This document shows positions 1 to 11,160 of a stretch of DNA of 64,000 bases, one piece after another; positions within the stretch are counted from its first letter, which is position 1; each line of letters begins with the position of its first letter. The notes beneath the pieces were generated by a model that saw only the letters and a list, made by a program, of their open reading frames with translations, was not told the DNA's origin and made no database searches. Source of the stretch: Coprinellus micaceus (taxonomy: Eukaryota; Basidiomycota; Agaricomycetes; Agaricales; Psathyrellaceae). The DNA is taken from contig OX596339.1 in assembly GCA_951394405.1 (NCBI GenBank), forward strand, positions 2,356,001-2,420,000, in the 5' to 3' direction. A program made the translations under genes and the position numbers.

Positions 1-459
1 CTCCCCCTCGTCATCGTTCGATACGGGGATTTGGCGATTGGGATCTGAGAAGAAGTCCGCAGGGAACCCACCCGACTGCCCTGGTGCCTCCGACCCCGTT
101 CTCCTCTTCTTCGCCTCCAAATCGTCCCCCGACATCGACGCCTTCCTCTTCCCCGGTACCCCTCTCCCTTGCCCCTCCTCATCCTCGACGCGATCCTCCA
201 AGCTAGCCGCCGCTGCTGCCGTCTCGAGCTCCCGTTGTTGCTGCTGCTGCCGCTGCTCATGCTGCTTCCTCAGCTGCGCGAGGACCGTCCGATGGCCTTT
301 GCTTCCTAGGTGGCCTTCCCATGCCGACGCGTGTTTGATGGTGACGTCGCATACGTTGCATTTGAGTTGCTTTGAGGAGGTGTAGGAGGCGTATGGGTGG
401 GATATGCGGGATTCTTCTGCTTGCCGCTTCGCTCGGAGGAGGGCGCGAGCGTCAGACAT
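1..459 (-). CDS. ZNF830-like zinc-finger protein, N-terminal part (runs off window)
   Basis: The 153 codons seen start at an ATG on the minus strand and remain open to the first base of the window, so the C-terminus is missing. Residues 1-15 (MSDARALLRAKRQAE) are followed by a single C2H2 finger at about residues 34-55 with the motif CNVCDVTIKHASAWEGH and a second His in SKGH. This arrangement (short basic N-terminus, then one U1-type finger) is that of the ZNF830/CCDC16 family, nuclear proteins linked to pre-mRNA splicing and genome stability. A Gln-rich coiled-coil stretch and a KRKASMSGDD nuclear-localisation-like stretch follow. The role is inferred from family membership. It is transcribed divergently from the WD40-like gene at 963. 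Confidence 0.75.
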   Translation of the reverse strand, partial: MSDARALLRAKRQAEESRISHPYASYTSSKQLKCNVCDVTIKHASAWEGHLGSKGHRTVLAQLRKQHEQRQQQQQRELETAAAAASLEDRVEDEEGQGRGVPGKRKASMSGDDLEAKKRRTGSEAPGQSGGFPADFFSDPNRQIPVSNDDEGE

Positions 460-962
460 TGTCTCGATGGTGAAGGGTATAAGTGGATGGAGGGAAGGGG
501 TAGAATGGAGCGTGTACGGGTGCCGCTTGGGGTGGTGACCGTGGTGGTTGGGAGCAAGGGAAGGCACAGATTGATCGCGAGCACAAGCGCCCGTACAGCC
601 ACTCGCCTCCCTCTCCTCCTGACCACGACGTTCCGGGATGTCTGATTCATCCACGTCAATGGGCCTACGAACGCGGAAACGTGTTCGGTGCAGGTCCCGG
701 TGCACCCCCACTTCGTCTGGGTAGATGCGGTGTCGTTACAACCATTTTTGAATGTATTACCGCCAGAAGAAGCCAGTTTGGCCGGAAGGTTGATCAGGGA
801 TAGGGTATTCACACTTCCTGACTTCCTTCGTAAATGAATTCATGTCGGTCAGGAGGTCCAGAGCATGCACTTCGTTCTAGCTTCATGTCCCGTGACACAG
901 TGCTTCGTTCCTGTATTTAACACCCCCTCCTCGCGATCTACCCTGCCCCGTCGAAGCCTACA
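460..962. promoter_or_regulatory. Divergent intergenic promoter region
   Basis: This 503-bp gap separates the ZNF830-like start (minus) from the WD40-like start (plus). A TATA-like TATTTAA lies at 914-920, about 43 bp upstream of the ATG at 963, which supports that ATG as the true start of the shortened WD40 copy. ORFs crossing the gap have no recognisable content. Confidence 0.4.
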
Positions 963-2649
963 ATGCCTACCCGCTATATCGGTGCCCCTTCTATCTGGAG
1001 AGGGCCATGGAAGAACCAGCCACACCCAAGCCCACTCTCAACTCCGTGTGCTCGATTCTTTCGGCACATCAAAGCATCACCTCCGCCTGACGATAGACCC
1101 CTGGCTCTCTCCGTCTTTGAAGCCCGTGCCGAGGTCGTGGGGGACGACAGTGCTACCTTTCCGACACTCTTCGCCTCCCCTTCTGGCAAGTTGATCTTCG
1201 CGCCGACTCGAGGAGGGTACAAGCTCACGAGTCCCTACCTGTCGGCTTTTTGCCCGGTGGATTCGCCCAGCGATAGTATCAAGGGTACGCACATCAAGCT
1301 TGGTCTGGCCGGGATCGCGTACCATGGTGCGGCAGATGACGAAAGAGAGCTGCTTTTCGCTGGCGACTCGACCCGTGTCAAGTCTTACTCTTGGGCCGAT
1401 GGAGATAGGAGTCTAGGCAGTGGTCACTTGCGTGCCGTCCATACGTTGGACTCGAAGGGATTCAGCGGCGCGATGGGCGTTCTTCCAGACGGGAGGATCG
1501 CTCGGTCGGGCACGGGCAAGATCGCAATCTGGGACCTCAATAACCTCCCGACCCACGAAGAGGCAGAAAATGGGATCATAGGAGAGCCCCTCGATCTATC
1601 GTACAGTACCAGGGAAGATGTATACGATATCGAGGAGTCCAGCGGTTCAAAACCTGGCGCCATTATCACCCTCGGAACCGAGCCCAAACTCAAGATCTTC
1701 CGCTGGCATATCCATCCTTCGCAGCCTGCCATCGTCCTCGCTGGGTCGGACCCAAACGTCGGTCCGCGGAACAGCCACGACTCCGAGGCAGATGCGAGGT
1801 GCCTGGCCCTCGACCTCGAGCATGGGGGCAAGACCGTGATCGAGTACTTTGACCACCGTGGCCGTATCAATGGATTCTCAACTAGCAAAGGCGACCCGGA
1901 CATTTTTACTACAGCAGCAAACGACGGCTATGCGAGAATGTTTGATGTCAGGATGGAAGTTCCACCTTTTGCACTTCGTGCGGGTCCAGGGAAGGAGTGC
2001 ACCTCTGCGGTTCTATGCCACCCCGACGGCATTCCTTGTGCGTGTCCCGTTTGCTTGATCCTTCATTCCCGAGACTGACTAGTATTGTGTAAAGATGTGT
2101 TTACAAGCGAAAAATCCGCGGAGTCCATCACGTTGTGGGATGTTCGTACCAGGTCTCCGGTGTACGAACTTGCCACGGGCAACAATACTGTTGAGGGAAT
2201 GATTTGGAACGAGACGCGCCAGGAACTCTGGGCTGCGACGAGCTGCCAGTATATGGACATGGATGGAGACCACAGGGGATATAGAAGAGCTATACTCCCT
2301 CGCGAAGAGCGGGTGGGTGAAGCAAGGGACGATGATATGGATGATGACGATGAAGAGGGCTCGGATGAAGATGACTACGACGATGACGATATCGAGGGAG
2401 AGGACGACCCAGCTTGGCCAAAGGAAGCGTCTCATGAGGAGACTTACTTTGGGCACATCTTTGACTCGGGAGATGATAGAGTTTGTGAGTGACTTTCTTA
2501 CCTTTGCCTTCCGCGGAATACCCTTGAAGGCTTACGATTCCCGCCGTTTGCCCTTAGTCCGATACGCGTTCAAAAATGAACCCAACTTGAAGATCGTCCC
2601 CTCGGATGGAGGCGCTATGGCCGACCGTTGCGGCCGAGGGTATTGGTGA
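963..2649 (+). CDS. WD40-like beta-propeller protein, N-terminally shortened copy (copy A)
   Basis: Spliced model: 963..2037, 2095..2484, 2558..2649, 518 aa. Introns are 57 and 73 nt and both interrupt codons at phase 1, exactly where introns sit in the paralogue at 8217-10394. The protein has WD-repeat-like segments (for example KIAIWDLNNL and ESITLWDVRTRSPVYEL) and an acidic tract of about 30 residues before a conserved ETYFGHIFDSGDD-type C-terminus. It matches copy B from the segment PLST.CARF onward but lacks the roughly 150-residue N-terminal helical region that copy B has. A TATA-like element just upstream suggests it is transcribed from its own start. The function is unknown; WD-type propellers usually act as protein-binding scaffolds. 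Confidence 0.75.
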
Positions 2650-2981
2650 CCTCCCAAGCATCTTTTCAGAGGTTTGGCCTACAAGCTCGAGCCTTGTGGG
2701 TCCTTGTGGACTGGCCCTCCAGTTGATCCGAGATTCGTTCCAGCCCAGATTTGCACCGTTTCGTCTATCTGCCATTTGTAATCGAAACTCTTACCCCAAT
2801 GGCTCCCTAGAAAAACCGAAGCTGTCCATGTAGTGAAATTCATCGCCCAATACTCATTGGGCCTCTTGAGCTGGGCCTCGCAGTCCGTCACGCGAGCCGA
2901 ATGGACGCGTTTCGGGTTGCCGTGGTATAGAGAGGGCCGGGCGCGTTTGATGGGCCTTGACAACCTTGAACCGCATCCACT
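2650..2981. other. Gap between WD40 copy A and ATG44
   Basis: 332 bp without a supported gene. It should hold the 3' UTR of the WD40 gene and the promoter of the small gene at 2982. Short ORFs on both strands show no family resemblance. Confidence 0.4.
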
Positions 2982-3276
2982 ATGGCCATCGGACGACTCG
3001 TACATTACGCAGTGGATGCTGCATTGCTCTCGACGGTGCTTGCAGGTGTTAGGAGGTCAAGTGGGTTTTCGTGAGTCCAAGGATATCCAAGGATCGCTTG
3101 TGTAGAAAGCTCAGCACTCCACGATTAGCCCCGACACCTCTGCTATAACGGACCCTACCATGCGTGGTGTTGCCGACAAGTTCCTCGGTGTTGGAGAGAC
3201 TGTATTCGACATGCTGCAAGGCACTGCTGTGAATAGCTCATACTTCAAGCGCAAGGATACGCCACCGTCGTCGTAG
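2982..3276 (+). CDS. ATG44: Mitofissin Atg44/Mdi1 (DUF1748 family) microprotein
   Basis: Two exons, 2982..3070 and 3129..3276, separated by a 58-nt intron (GTGAGT to ATTAG), encode 78 aa. The N-terminus MAIGRLVHYAVDAALLSTVL carries an amphipathic helix; the second half has VADKFLGVGETVFD and a Tyr-Phe-Lys tail (SSYFKRK). This is the signature of the former DUF1748 family, now known as mitofissin (Atg44/Mdi1 in yeasts), a small mitochondrial intermembrane-space protein that drives mitochondrial fission needed for mitophagy. Length is as expected for the family (about 70-80 aa). Function is taken from the family; the identification rests on recognising the whole sequence pattern. The gene is easily missed because neither exon alone gives a long ORF. 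Confidence 0.85.
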
Positions 3277-3548
3277 AGTCGGAGCGAGGGTTTGGGTGGC
3301 TTTCTTATATAACATGGTGTGTCCCCTTGCTGGTTAGTCGTTGAGGGTGTTCTGACCGTTTCTAAAGTACTAGTGTGCGCCTGGGGGGTACCGAAGATGC
3401 ATGAACGCACTGTGTAGGCAATAGCAGAGTCCAGATATACCACTTCGTCACTGTATGGCCGTTTACGTAACAACGAACGATCTCTTCCTTCAACCACCAC
3501 CATCACCACCTCGAGCGTCCCCAAATGCCCTAGATTTGAGAAGAAACA

Positions 3549-6429
3549 ATGGCAGAGACTCTCTTGGCGATCGTACTGGTCACGACGTCGGCCAAAGGCG
3601 CAAATCTCGTCTTCCGCTGGCCGCCGTTCCCCGAGACTGCTCCGCGTCTTTGCCGCCCAAAACCAGACGATCAAGTCTTCATCTCCCAGCTCGATAACCC
3701 ATGGAGGGCATCGCTGTCGCACCAGGGCTCGTTCAGTGGCACTTCCAAGGACACGTTTAAGAGCGCGAACTTGGGGAATGTGACAGGGACGGTGGAGAGG
3801 GATTCCCCTATCATAGATCCGGCCCTGCTTCAACGCGATGAATGCGACTACTCGCGGCACCCAGAATATTGCTGGCAGCGCCCTGGAACACTCAGTACTC
3901 CCGGAACAAGTCAGAGAAAGCCGAACTATGACCACGACTATGAACACATGCTCGGCTACAGCTGCGAGTTCCTCGCGACGCTGCTCTGTCCACGACGGAG
4001 CATGTGCCACCAGCGCTTCGAACTCGTCGTCGATGATTTGGTGTTCATTGGACATCCAGTGTCTTCTGAAGAGGAGGAGAAGGGGGGTGGATGTCGCTGG
4101 AGGTTCAAGGCAGAGAACGCAAAGCCCAATTTCAGGGGCAGAGACCACAAAGAGGAAGCATCGGCATACGATGCCAGTTCGAGCCACCCGCCATCGCAGG
4201 CACAGTCTCTGGCTGCGAGTCCAGAGAAGATGACTGCGTTGGAACGGTCGGGCTCGCCCAGCGGGACTTCGGCGGCGTGGTTGAACAAATTCCAGCTTGC
4301 GCTGGTTCTCGACCTTCCCGACCCCTCATCGAGTGCGTCGGGAAACGTGTCCAAATATTTCGACGTCATATATGAACAGATCGCGTTCACGTTTGCTGCG
4401 GTCCTGTACCAGGAGCAAGTGTTGGAGAACTTTGTTGAGAAGGAATGCGATGCGCTCATCGCCCTACAGGAGTCGCTGTTTAAGAAGGGTGAGTCCAATT
4501 TTCTACCTCACCAACAGTCCTAACGCAATTACAGAGGAACCATACGAGAACTACGTCAACCAGGCTCTCCAGGCATCCTCCATTGCGTCGGCCATGAAGG
4601 CCGTCTACGAAGGCATTAAGACGCGGTCCGTCGCCTACCTCTCTCTTAATGCCATCCCGCTTGAGCTCCAGCTTCCACCTCACCTCGACGACCTTCTCCG
4701 TGCGCAAGACGACTACGACATTGACTTCATTGAGCGACCCGGGGACGAGGAGATGCAGAACTGGGGGCCCGAGCTCAGCTTTGGGTGGAAGCTCCCTGGA
4801 CTGGCCCCCTGGAAGAGCTTGTTGCTCCTGGACGGGGAGAGTGATATTGAGGATCCACTGGGAAGCCTAAGGGGCGCGAATAATAGCGTCAACGGAGAGG
4901 AGAGGGCGATGGCAGAGAGTCTGTTGAGGTTTTTGGAGACGGCATCCATAACGTTGTCGTTGGCTGATATGGGAAGTCTGTTGGATTGGGACTTGGAAGC
5001 GCAGGTTTACCCTGTAGTGAGGTGGCTTGTCCTCCATCGCCGAGCCAAAGTTGTCGATACAGTGAATATGGGATTGAAGACCATCTTTGCCCTCCCGTCA
5101 AAACTTTCTGCCCCGTGAGTCCCTTCAGAATACAATTCAAGGCCCTGCTGACACCTCCTTAGTCTGCCCAAGCTGGCTGAAGAATTCCGCGTCCAGTTCT
5201 CTTCTGAGGTTCCCCCTTTGCCACGCATTCTCGCGATGATCTCCTCTTCACTTGCCAAACAGTCCGATAACCACTTCTTTGCGTCCGTGGTCAAGCAGAA
5301 AGAGCTGATCCCGTTGTACCACGATATCGTCGTATGGATGCTCAAACGCGATCTGCTTGTCACCTTGCACCTGCGCATCCGCATCATCGCCACCCGCGAA
5401 CTCAAGAAGCGGGCGAGCGACAATCGCAAGGCTGCACTCGCCAATAGGGCGGCGAAGCTTCATCAGAAGAAATTGGCGAAGCAGGAGATGGAGCTTGCGC
5501 TTAGGGGCAGGGACGGGAGGAAGCCGTTGCACATACCATCTAGTGTGAATATCCAGCGGAGAAGGAGTAGCAATAAGAGTGGTGGGACGAGCAGCCTCCA
5601 TGGGGGCCACCACTCGGACATTGAAGAGTTCGATGAGTTTGACGAGAGGGAGGAGGAAGAGGGCTTTGGGCCGAGTAGCTCAAGCAAGACTCCCAGCGGG
5701 CTGACGGCGTTTATGTCGCTTTCTCCACCGAAGACGAGGGGGAGTAGCGCGGGGAGCGCGATTAGTGGGAGTATCGCACACAGGAGGGGGTTGGTCGTCC
5801 CCGCCCCGTCGTCAATGTCAAGGAGGCTCTCCTCGACGGAGTCCCGGGGGACGGCTATTAGCGAGTTAGTAATCAGGGAAGAGGAGGTGGATGAGGGACC
5901 TTCCCTCGGGGGAAGGATGAGTATGTTTGGGGACGACGAGCCACCGTCGGCGACCGCAAGTTCGCACAGTACCAGTGCGTACAAGGACCTTGATGAGGTA
6001 CCATATGGGTATGGCTACTATGATGCTGGGGATGGGCTTTTAGGTGGGGAAATGGAACCAGAGGAAGAAGAGGAAGAGGAGACGGATTATGGGGCGACGG
6101 ACAGTTCCGAGGAGGAGGATGGGTCGGGGGCTACATTGATCAACGATCCTGGGAGGGCGACGCCGATGCAGAGGAGGTGGCTAACGGCGATGTCGGATGG
6201 TGTAGATGTGCATATCGCGAAGCGGTTCGAACAGTACGTCTTTAATTTGCTCCGTCTATTCTGTGTGAAGTGATGCCGATGGTTATACAAACTTAGGATA
6301 AACCAGTACTTCGATGGCAAGAAATCCGACGATGAAATCCTCTTCCGAGCGGAGATTACGAGGAGGCAGCTCCGGGAGGTTTTACACCACTACGAGCCGT
6401 ACCTTCAGACCTTCTTGCACCCTTCATAA
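3549..6429 (+). CDS. NPR3: Nitrogen permease regulator 3 (GATOR1/SEACIT subunit)
   Basis: Four exons (3549..4488, 4535..5114, 5163..6233, 6297..6429) give 907 aa. The N-terminus AETLLAIVLVTTSAKGANLV is the conserved start of NPRL3/Npr3 longin-type domains. It continues with the conserved block around KFQLALVLDLP and VIYEQIAFTFAAVLYQEQ, and ends with a C-terminal winged-helix-like stretch YFDGKKSDDEILFR and LHHYEPYLQTFLHP. Npr3 pairs with Npr2 and Iml1 in the GATOR1/SEACIT complex, which acts on Rag-type GTPases at the vacuole to switch off TORC1 on nitrogen or amino-acid limitation. A basic coiled-coil and a long Ser/acidic low-complexity insert occupy exon 3, as is common in basidiomycete orthologues. 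The gene converges on the SDR gene with a 70-bp gap. Confidence 0.93.
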
Positions 6430-6499
6430 TCACCCTTCCCCCGAGACGTCGGTCTCCCCCATAATCCCATTCTTACCGCCGTCTCCTCGATCTAATCAA

Positions 6500-7685
6500 T
6501 CACTCAAGCTCCGGCCACTCATCCCTATGCACCCAACCCAAATACTCTCGTGCTTTGGAGCAATCAAAGAACCCTGTCAAACCATCGATGACCTTTCCCT
6601 CCTTGATTGGAGTGTTGGGGTACCACTTTTCCTTGAGAGCTTTGGAATCGCCCTGGTGTGCGATCTCTGGCGCCACGATGAAGAACGCTTCGTGCCCCGA
6701 TGTCCAAGGGCGGTGCGGTGCAGTCCTAATTCCATTGGTGGCGACCCCATGGGCAGTGGCCCCATTGGCGCGTACGCCGTTGCCTGTCGCTCCATTCATA
6801 CTTGTGCGCCCATTCGCATGCCCGTTAATTACAGGCTCCTTTGTCGGAACTGTCACGGCGCGAATGAAGGCGTCAGCGGCGGAGTAGTGGTGGACATATC
6901 CCCAGAGATCGCGCGCAGTCCAGTCCTCTTCGGGGTCTCGAGCTGCGGAGACGGCGCGGGGAACTGCCCAGGAGAGGCGAAGGCTTGCGATGCGCATTTT
7001 GGGGAAGCGGCGGACGAGGGTCGCGGCTTGTGTTTCAGCAATACTGGAAGGGGGAGAGGGTGTCACATTGGTTGCGTTTAAAGGGGCCTAAAGGAGACCT
7101 ACAGTTTGGAGAGGCCGTAAGGCTCGTCGGGGGTGCATGGGTGATTCTCGTCCAAGGGGAAGTATTCGATCGCAGATGCAGCAGCGAAAACCAGAGTGAT
7201 GATATTCACGGAGGAGGCCTGGGCAATCCGGTTGATGCCTAGTTCTGCGCAGGCCCGAAGGACGTTCCAGGAAAGCACGACGTTACTGCAAGTCATTCGG
7301 TATGGATAGTCATGCGAACGAAGATACATATCACCTACGTGTTGTGGCTTTCGACTTTGAAGTCTGCTGGGTTAGGGATGCCTGCGAGGTGTATGACTGC
7401 GTCGCAGCCCTTCAGGAGCTCCAGGGCAACATCGAATCTTGACAAGTCGCCTTTGTAGAACGTGAAGCGATCACTTCTCGGGAACGCGTCCTTGGGTGGG
7501 GTAGCGTTGTCGATGCCGACGACCTCGTACCCGCGCGCTAAAGCTACTTTAACGGTTGGTCGACCAACTCGCCCGTTGCACCCAGTCACTGCAATCTTCA
7601 TATCCGAATGGCCTCTTGGGTTGCCGGGAGGAGTAGGGAAAAAGAAACCCAGGATGCGAGATAAGGTGTGTGGGGTGGCCTCCAT
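6500..7685 (-). CDS. Extended-type SDR, NAD-dependent epimerase/dehydratase family
   Basis: Three exons (7685..7339, 7285..7103, 7043..6500) give 357 aa. The nucleotide-binding motif TGCNGRVG (TGxxGxxG) opens the Rossmann fold; IDNATPP follows the second strand, DAVIHLAG is the typical third-strand motif, and YGLSK supplies the catalytic Tyr-x3-Lys. ASSVN matches the catalytic Ser region. These are hallmarks of NAD(P)-dependent sugar-nucleotide epimerase/dehydratases of the extended SDR family; the substrate cannot be deduced. A glycine/asparagine-rich insert around NGHANGRTSMNGATGNG interrupts the C-terminal half. The first ATG (7685) has a good context but the domain itself begins at MKIAVTG (7601), an equally possible start that would remove a 28-residue leader. 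Confidence 0.85.
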
Positions 7686-8216
7686 TCCTACGATTATTTA
7701 CGTGAAAATGTACCCATCCTTTTGAACTCCTCACTGCCCAGGAAACTGTTGTCCTCGAGGTCCTGTTTCAGGCAGCGATGTGTGTGAAGAAGTCATTGAG
7801 AAGTCCTCTTGAGGCAATCTGCGGTGTTCTTGGTTGACACCCATGCCGTCCAGGAAAGAGAGTTGCGATAAAGTTATGGTCACATGCGAGAGATATATTG
7901 TAGCCGCCCTCGAGGAGGACAGTGCACCTTCCTTTCCTACCCCATCCCCTTGGCCATTTCTGACTCTCCTCCATGCATCCAGGTTAGATTGTCCTCGAAT
8001 TTGCCGGTATTTTGCCGGGACGTGGGGTATGTCGTCAGCCCCATTTGCTCAGATCTTCGTACCACATGGTCCACCATGTCGCGTCTTTCCGACCAATTTA
8101 CTTTGCGTCTCGTGATGGTCCACTTTGTCCAACTTTGGACCCTGTGCGTTGAATAGCCAGAACCATGGGTCGGTGTCTCTTCGTGCCAACCGTCACCCAA
8201 CCAAAGGTGGACCCCT
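7686..8216. other. Divergent intergenic region
   Basis: 531 bp between the divergently transcribed SDR and WD40 copy B. No conserved coding content was seen on either strand; it presumably holds both promoters. Confidence 0.35.
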
Positions 8217-10394
8217 ATGATGAGCTATCAAGATCGCCTCGCAGCCCTAGAGAAACGATTCAACAAGTTTTTCACGGTTTATCAGAAGAATCGCGAAGAT
8301 GATGAACGGGAGGAGGAGTTCAAGCACAGGCTGCTGGAAATATTACGAGGTACTGTGAAAGTAGTGGAAGATGCTCAGAAGGCTACTGCGGGAGATCTGG
8401 GCGAGGTGACGGAGAAGGCAGAGGGATTGTTATATAAAGGTGTCGTGGTTGCTTTCGATGTGCTTGGCGGTGAAATCGCGTTGTTCGAGTCGTTGGAGTC
8501 ATTCGCACACACCGACGAACGACCCCTGGTGAAGCATGGCGATGCGCAGGAAGACCAGTTTTGTAAGTACCTCACCCATTCGACTAGCTCCATGTTGGAT
8601 TAAACTTTGCGATTGAAACCACGTAGCGAACAAGGTTCACAGACTTCTACCTCTGCTCATGCAGATGATGGGAGGTGAGGAAATCATAACTTGAGAGCGC
8701 ACCCCTGCTCACCTTTCGGCAGACAAGATCGGCGCAGACCCAAGCAAAGCCAGCGAAATCCAGAACATCTTCCGTCCCACAGTCCCATGGAAGGACGTTG
8801 TGCGCCTCCATCCTCTCTCAACGCGCTGTGCCCGCTTCATGAAGAATATCCCCGAACCATCTCCTCCAGGTGACAAGCCCAAAGCACTGTCCGTCTTCCA
8901 GGCACGAGCCGAGGCGACCTATTGTGCCAGTTATTTCCCTTCGCAGATGGTCTCTGGACCCAATGGGAAGTGTGTTCTAACGATCGGCAGAGGCGGGTAC
9001 AAGGAGCGCTCTCCCATGATCGTCGCTTGCTACCCAGAGGATTCCGATGAACCGGAATTGTTGCCAGTCCACCACCTATGCCCTGGTCTCGCAGACGTGG
9101 CATATCATGGGGCAATTGACGATGATACTGGTCTACTCTTCGTCGGAGATGGCGATCGCATCAAATCGTATTCATGGTATGACACTTCGACAAAGGCCTA
9201 CCGAGACGAGCTGCATCCCACGCACACGATGGACTCGAAAGGGTTCGACAGTGCCATCGGAATGCTACCCAACGGACGTCTCGCCAGGGCAGGTCGGGGG
9301 AAGGTTGCTGTGTGGAATCTCAGCGAGCTACCTACACATGACACCTCGAAGAAGGGTATCATTGGGAAGAGCATCGCTAAGCGCGAGGAGGACATCAACA
9401 CCTCGCGAGACGATCCCGAGGAGATTGAGAGGTCTAGTGGATCACTACCTACCGCCACAATCACCCTCAATGAGCCCCGACTGGAAATCGCCAACTGGCA
9501 CCCCCATCCCACTGCGCCTGGAACGATGCTCGTCACCGCCGAGTCGAGCATGATAGAGCCGCAGTACTACTGCCGCTCGTTGGATCTGGAGCACAGCGGG
9601 AAGTGTGTTACGAGGTATCTGGGGCATGCAGGGAAGATCAATAACTTCTCGACGAGTAAGGGCGATGGAAACCTGTTTGTCACAGCCTGCACGGACGGTT
9701 TTGCGAGGTTGTACGATGCCAGGACGCCTTTGCCTGCGATCACAATTCAGACGGGGATCGACTTGAGGAATTGCTCTGCTGCAACTCTCTGTCACCCCGA
9801 TGGGATTCCATGTACGTCGCTTCCGCTTATTGCCATGGGAGTACGGTATTGAAATTAGTTTCCAGACATATTCGCATGTGAGGCAGAGATGGAGTGCATC
9901 ACCCTTTGGGACGTCCGTGCAAAGGCCCCTGTCTACGATCTCGCTACGGGCAACAATTCCGTCACCGGCATGGCCTGGAATGATGAGCGCAACGAACTCT
10001 TTGCTGCTACTTGGTGCTCCAATGTCGACCGTAATGGCTGCCATATTGACTATGAACCCGCAAAGATCCCTGCCGACAAGAATTCTGACAATGAAGATGA
10101 CGAAGGAGGGAAAGACAACGAGGGCGACTGGGAGGATGACGATGGTGGCGAGGATGAAGTGGAGTACGAAGACACAGATCAATGCTGGCCCACCAATGCA
10201 TACCACAACGAGACGTACTTCGGGCACATCTTCGATTCAGGGGACCATAGGATATGTGAGTCCCTTCCGCTGCTGCCGAAACTTGTTAAAAGACTCACTT
10301 GATCGTTCCAGACCGCTACGCGTTCAAGGCCGACCCTAACCCAGAAATTGTCCCTGAGGACGGAGGGGCTACTGAAGGAGATGGTTGGTTCTAA
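8217..10394 (+). CDS. WD40-like beta-propeller protein, full-length copy (copy B)
   Basis: Five exons (8217..8562, 8627..8674, 8723..9811, 9866..10255, 10312..10394) give 651 aa. The first ~150 residues form a charged helical or coiled-coil region (for example QDRLAALEKRFNKFF and YQKNREDDEREEEF) not present in copy A. The rest aligns with copy A over its whole length, including KVAVWNLSELPTHD, LDLEHSGKCV, CITLWDVRAKAPVYDLATG, an acidic tract and TYFGHIFDSGD before the last intron. The last two introns are at identical codon positions in both copies. The protein family is not recognised beyond WD-type propeller features. Two ATGs occur in tandem at the start. Confidence 0.78.
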
Positions 10395-11160
10395 GGCTAG
10401 CCTCTTTATCCCGTGATCCGCCTTTCCATAGGCACTTGCCATTACGACGCTGCACGAACTCCTCGTCGTTGGGACTTCAATTTTCCACACCACACTTACG
10501 GATTGGTAACTGTTCTCTGACTCGGATGTTCAATGACAGTGATTTGGGAAATGGTGTTGTGGCGGTCATCTGGGAGCAAGTGGCCAGGTGGTTGGACGGG
10601 CGCTTAAGAGACCCGTCAATTCCGAAACCGCCAGCCCCGCTTCCACCACACACTGCATGGATTCAGCACAGAACTATAGCTTCACAAGAATCACTTCTAT
10701 CTGTCCACGCCGGCTGATTCAAGTCAGAATATGGGTTCAATCGCGGGCGAGGCTAGCCGGGGTGCCTAGTACCCATCCTTCGGTGAGAGCTCGACTCCGA
10801 TCCAGTTCCGCGGCGTGTGCACAACATCCAAACTCCAAGTCATAATGCATATGTGTCGAATGGCGGGTGGTACTCGCCGAGGTGCCTATAGCCTGCCCAA
10901 TGTGTGCCGTAAGTATTTAAATTTGGATGCAGTCATGCGCCGGTGCGTAGTCTTGGTGTGGTTAGTGCGAGGCTATCCGCAGTGGAATCTCATTTACGAG
11001 TGATGAAGGGAATGTGCAAGGGTCGCTAGGCTTGGAGTTACGAATGTAAACGGCACGCACGCCCAGCATGGCCGATATAAAACCGCTTTGACTGGCAAGT
11101 GCCTTTGCTTCCCATAATATCCCAGCTTTTTATATCTCCACTACTTACTTGAGCTTGAAC
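10395..11160. other. Intergenic region upstream of the P450
   Basis: 766 bp with no convincing coding region. The only clear element is a TATA box near its right end. Confidence 0.4.
11076..11082 (+). promoter_or_regulatory. TATA box of the cytochrome P450 gene
   Basis: A perfect TATAAAA lies 79 bp upstream of the P450 start codon at 11161, a usual distance allowing for a short 5' UTR. Confidence 0.5.

Noticed and set aside
306..812. 168-codon minus-strand ORF upstream of the ZNF830-like gene
   Set aside because: Overlaps the ZNF830-like coding start in another frame and has low-complexity, family-free content.
3111..4187. 358-codon minus-strand ORF
   Set aside because: Antisense shadow of NPR3 exon 1 and the ATG44 3' end; NPR3 has clear family motifs.
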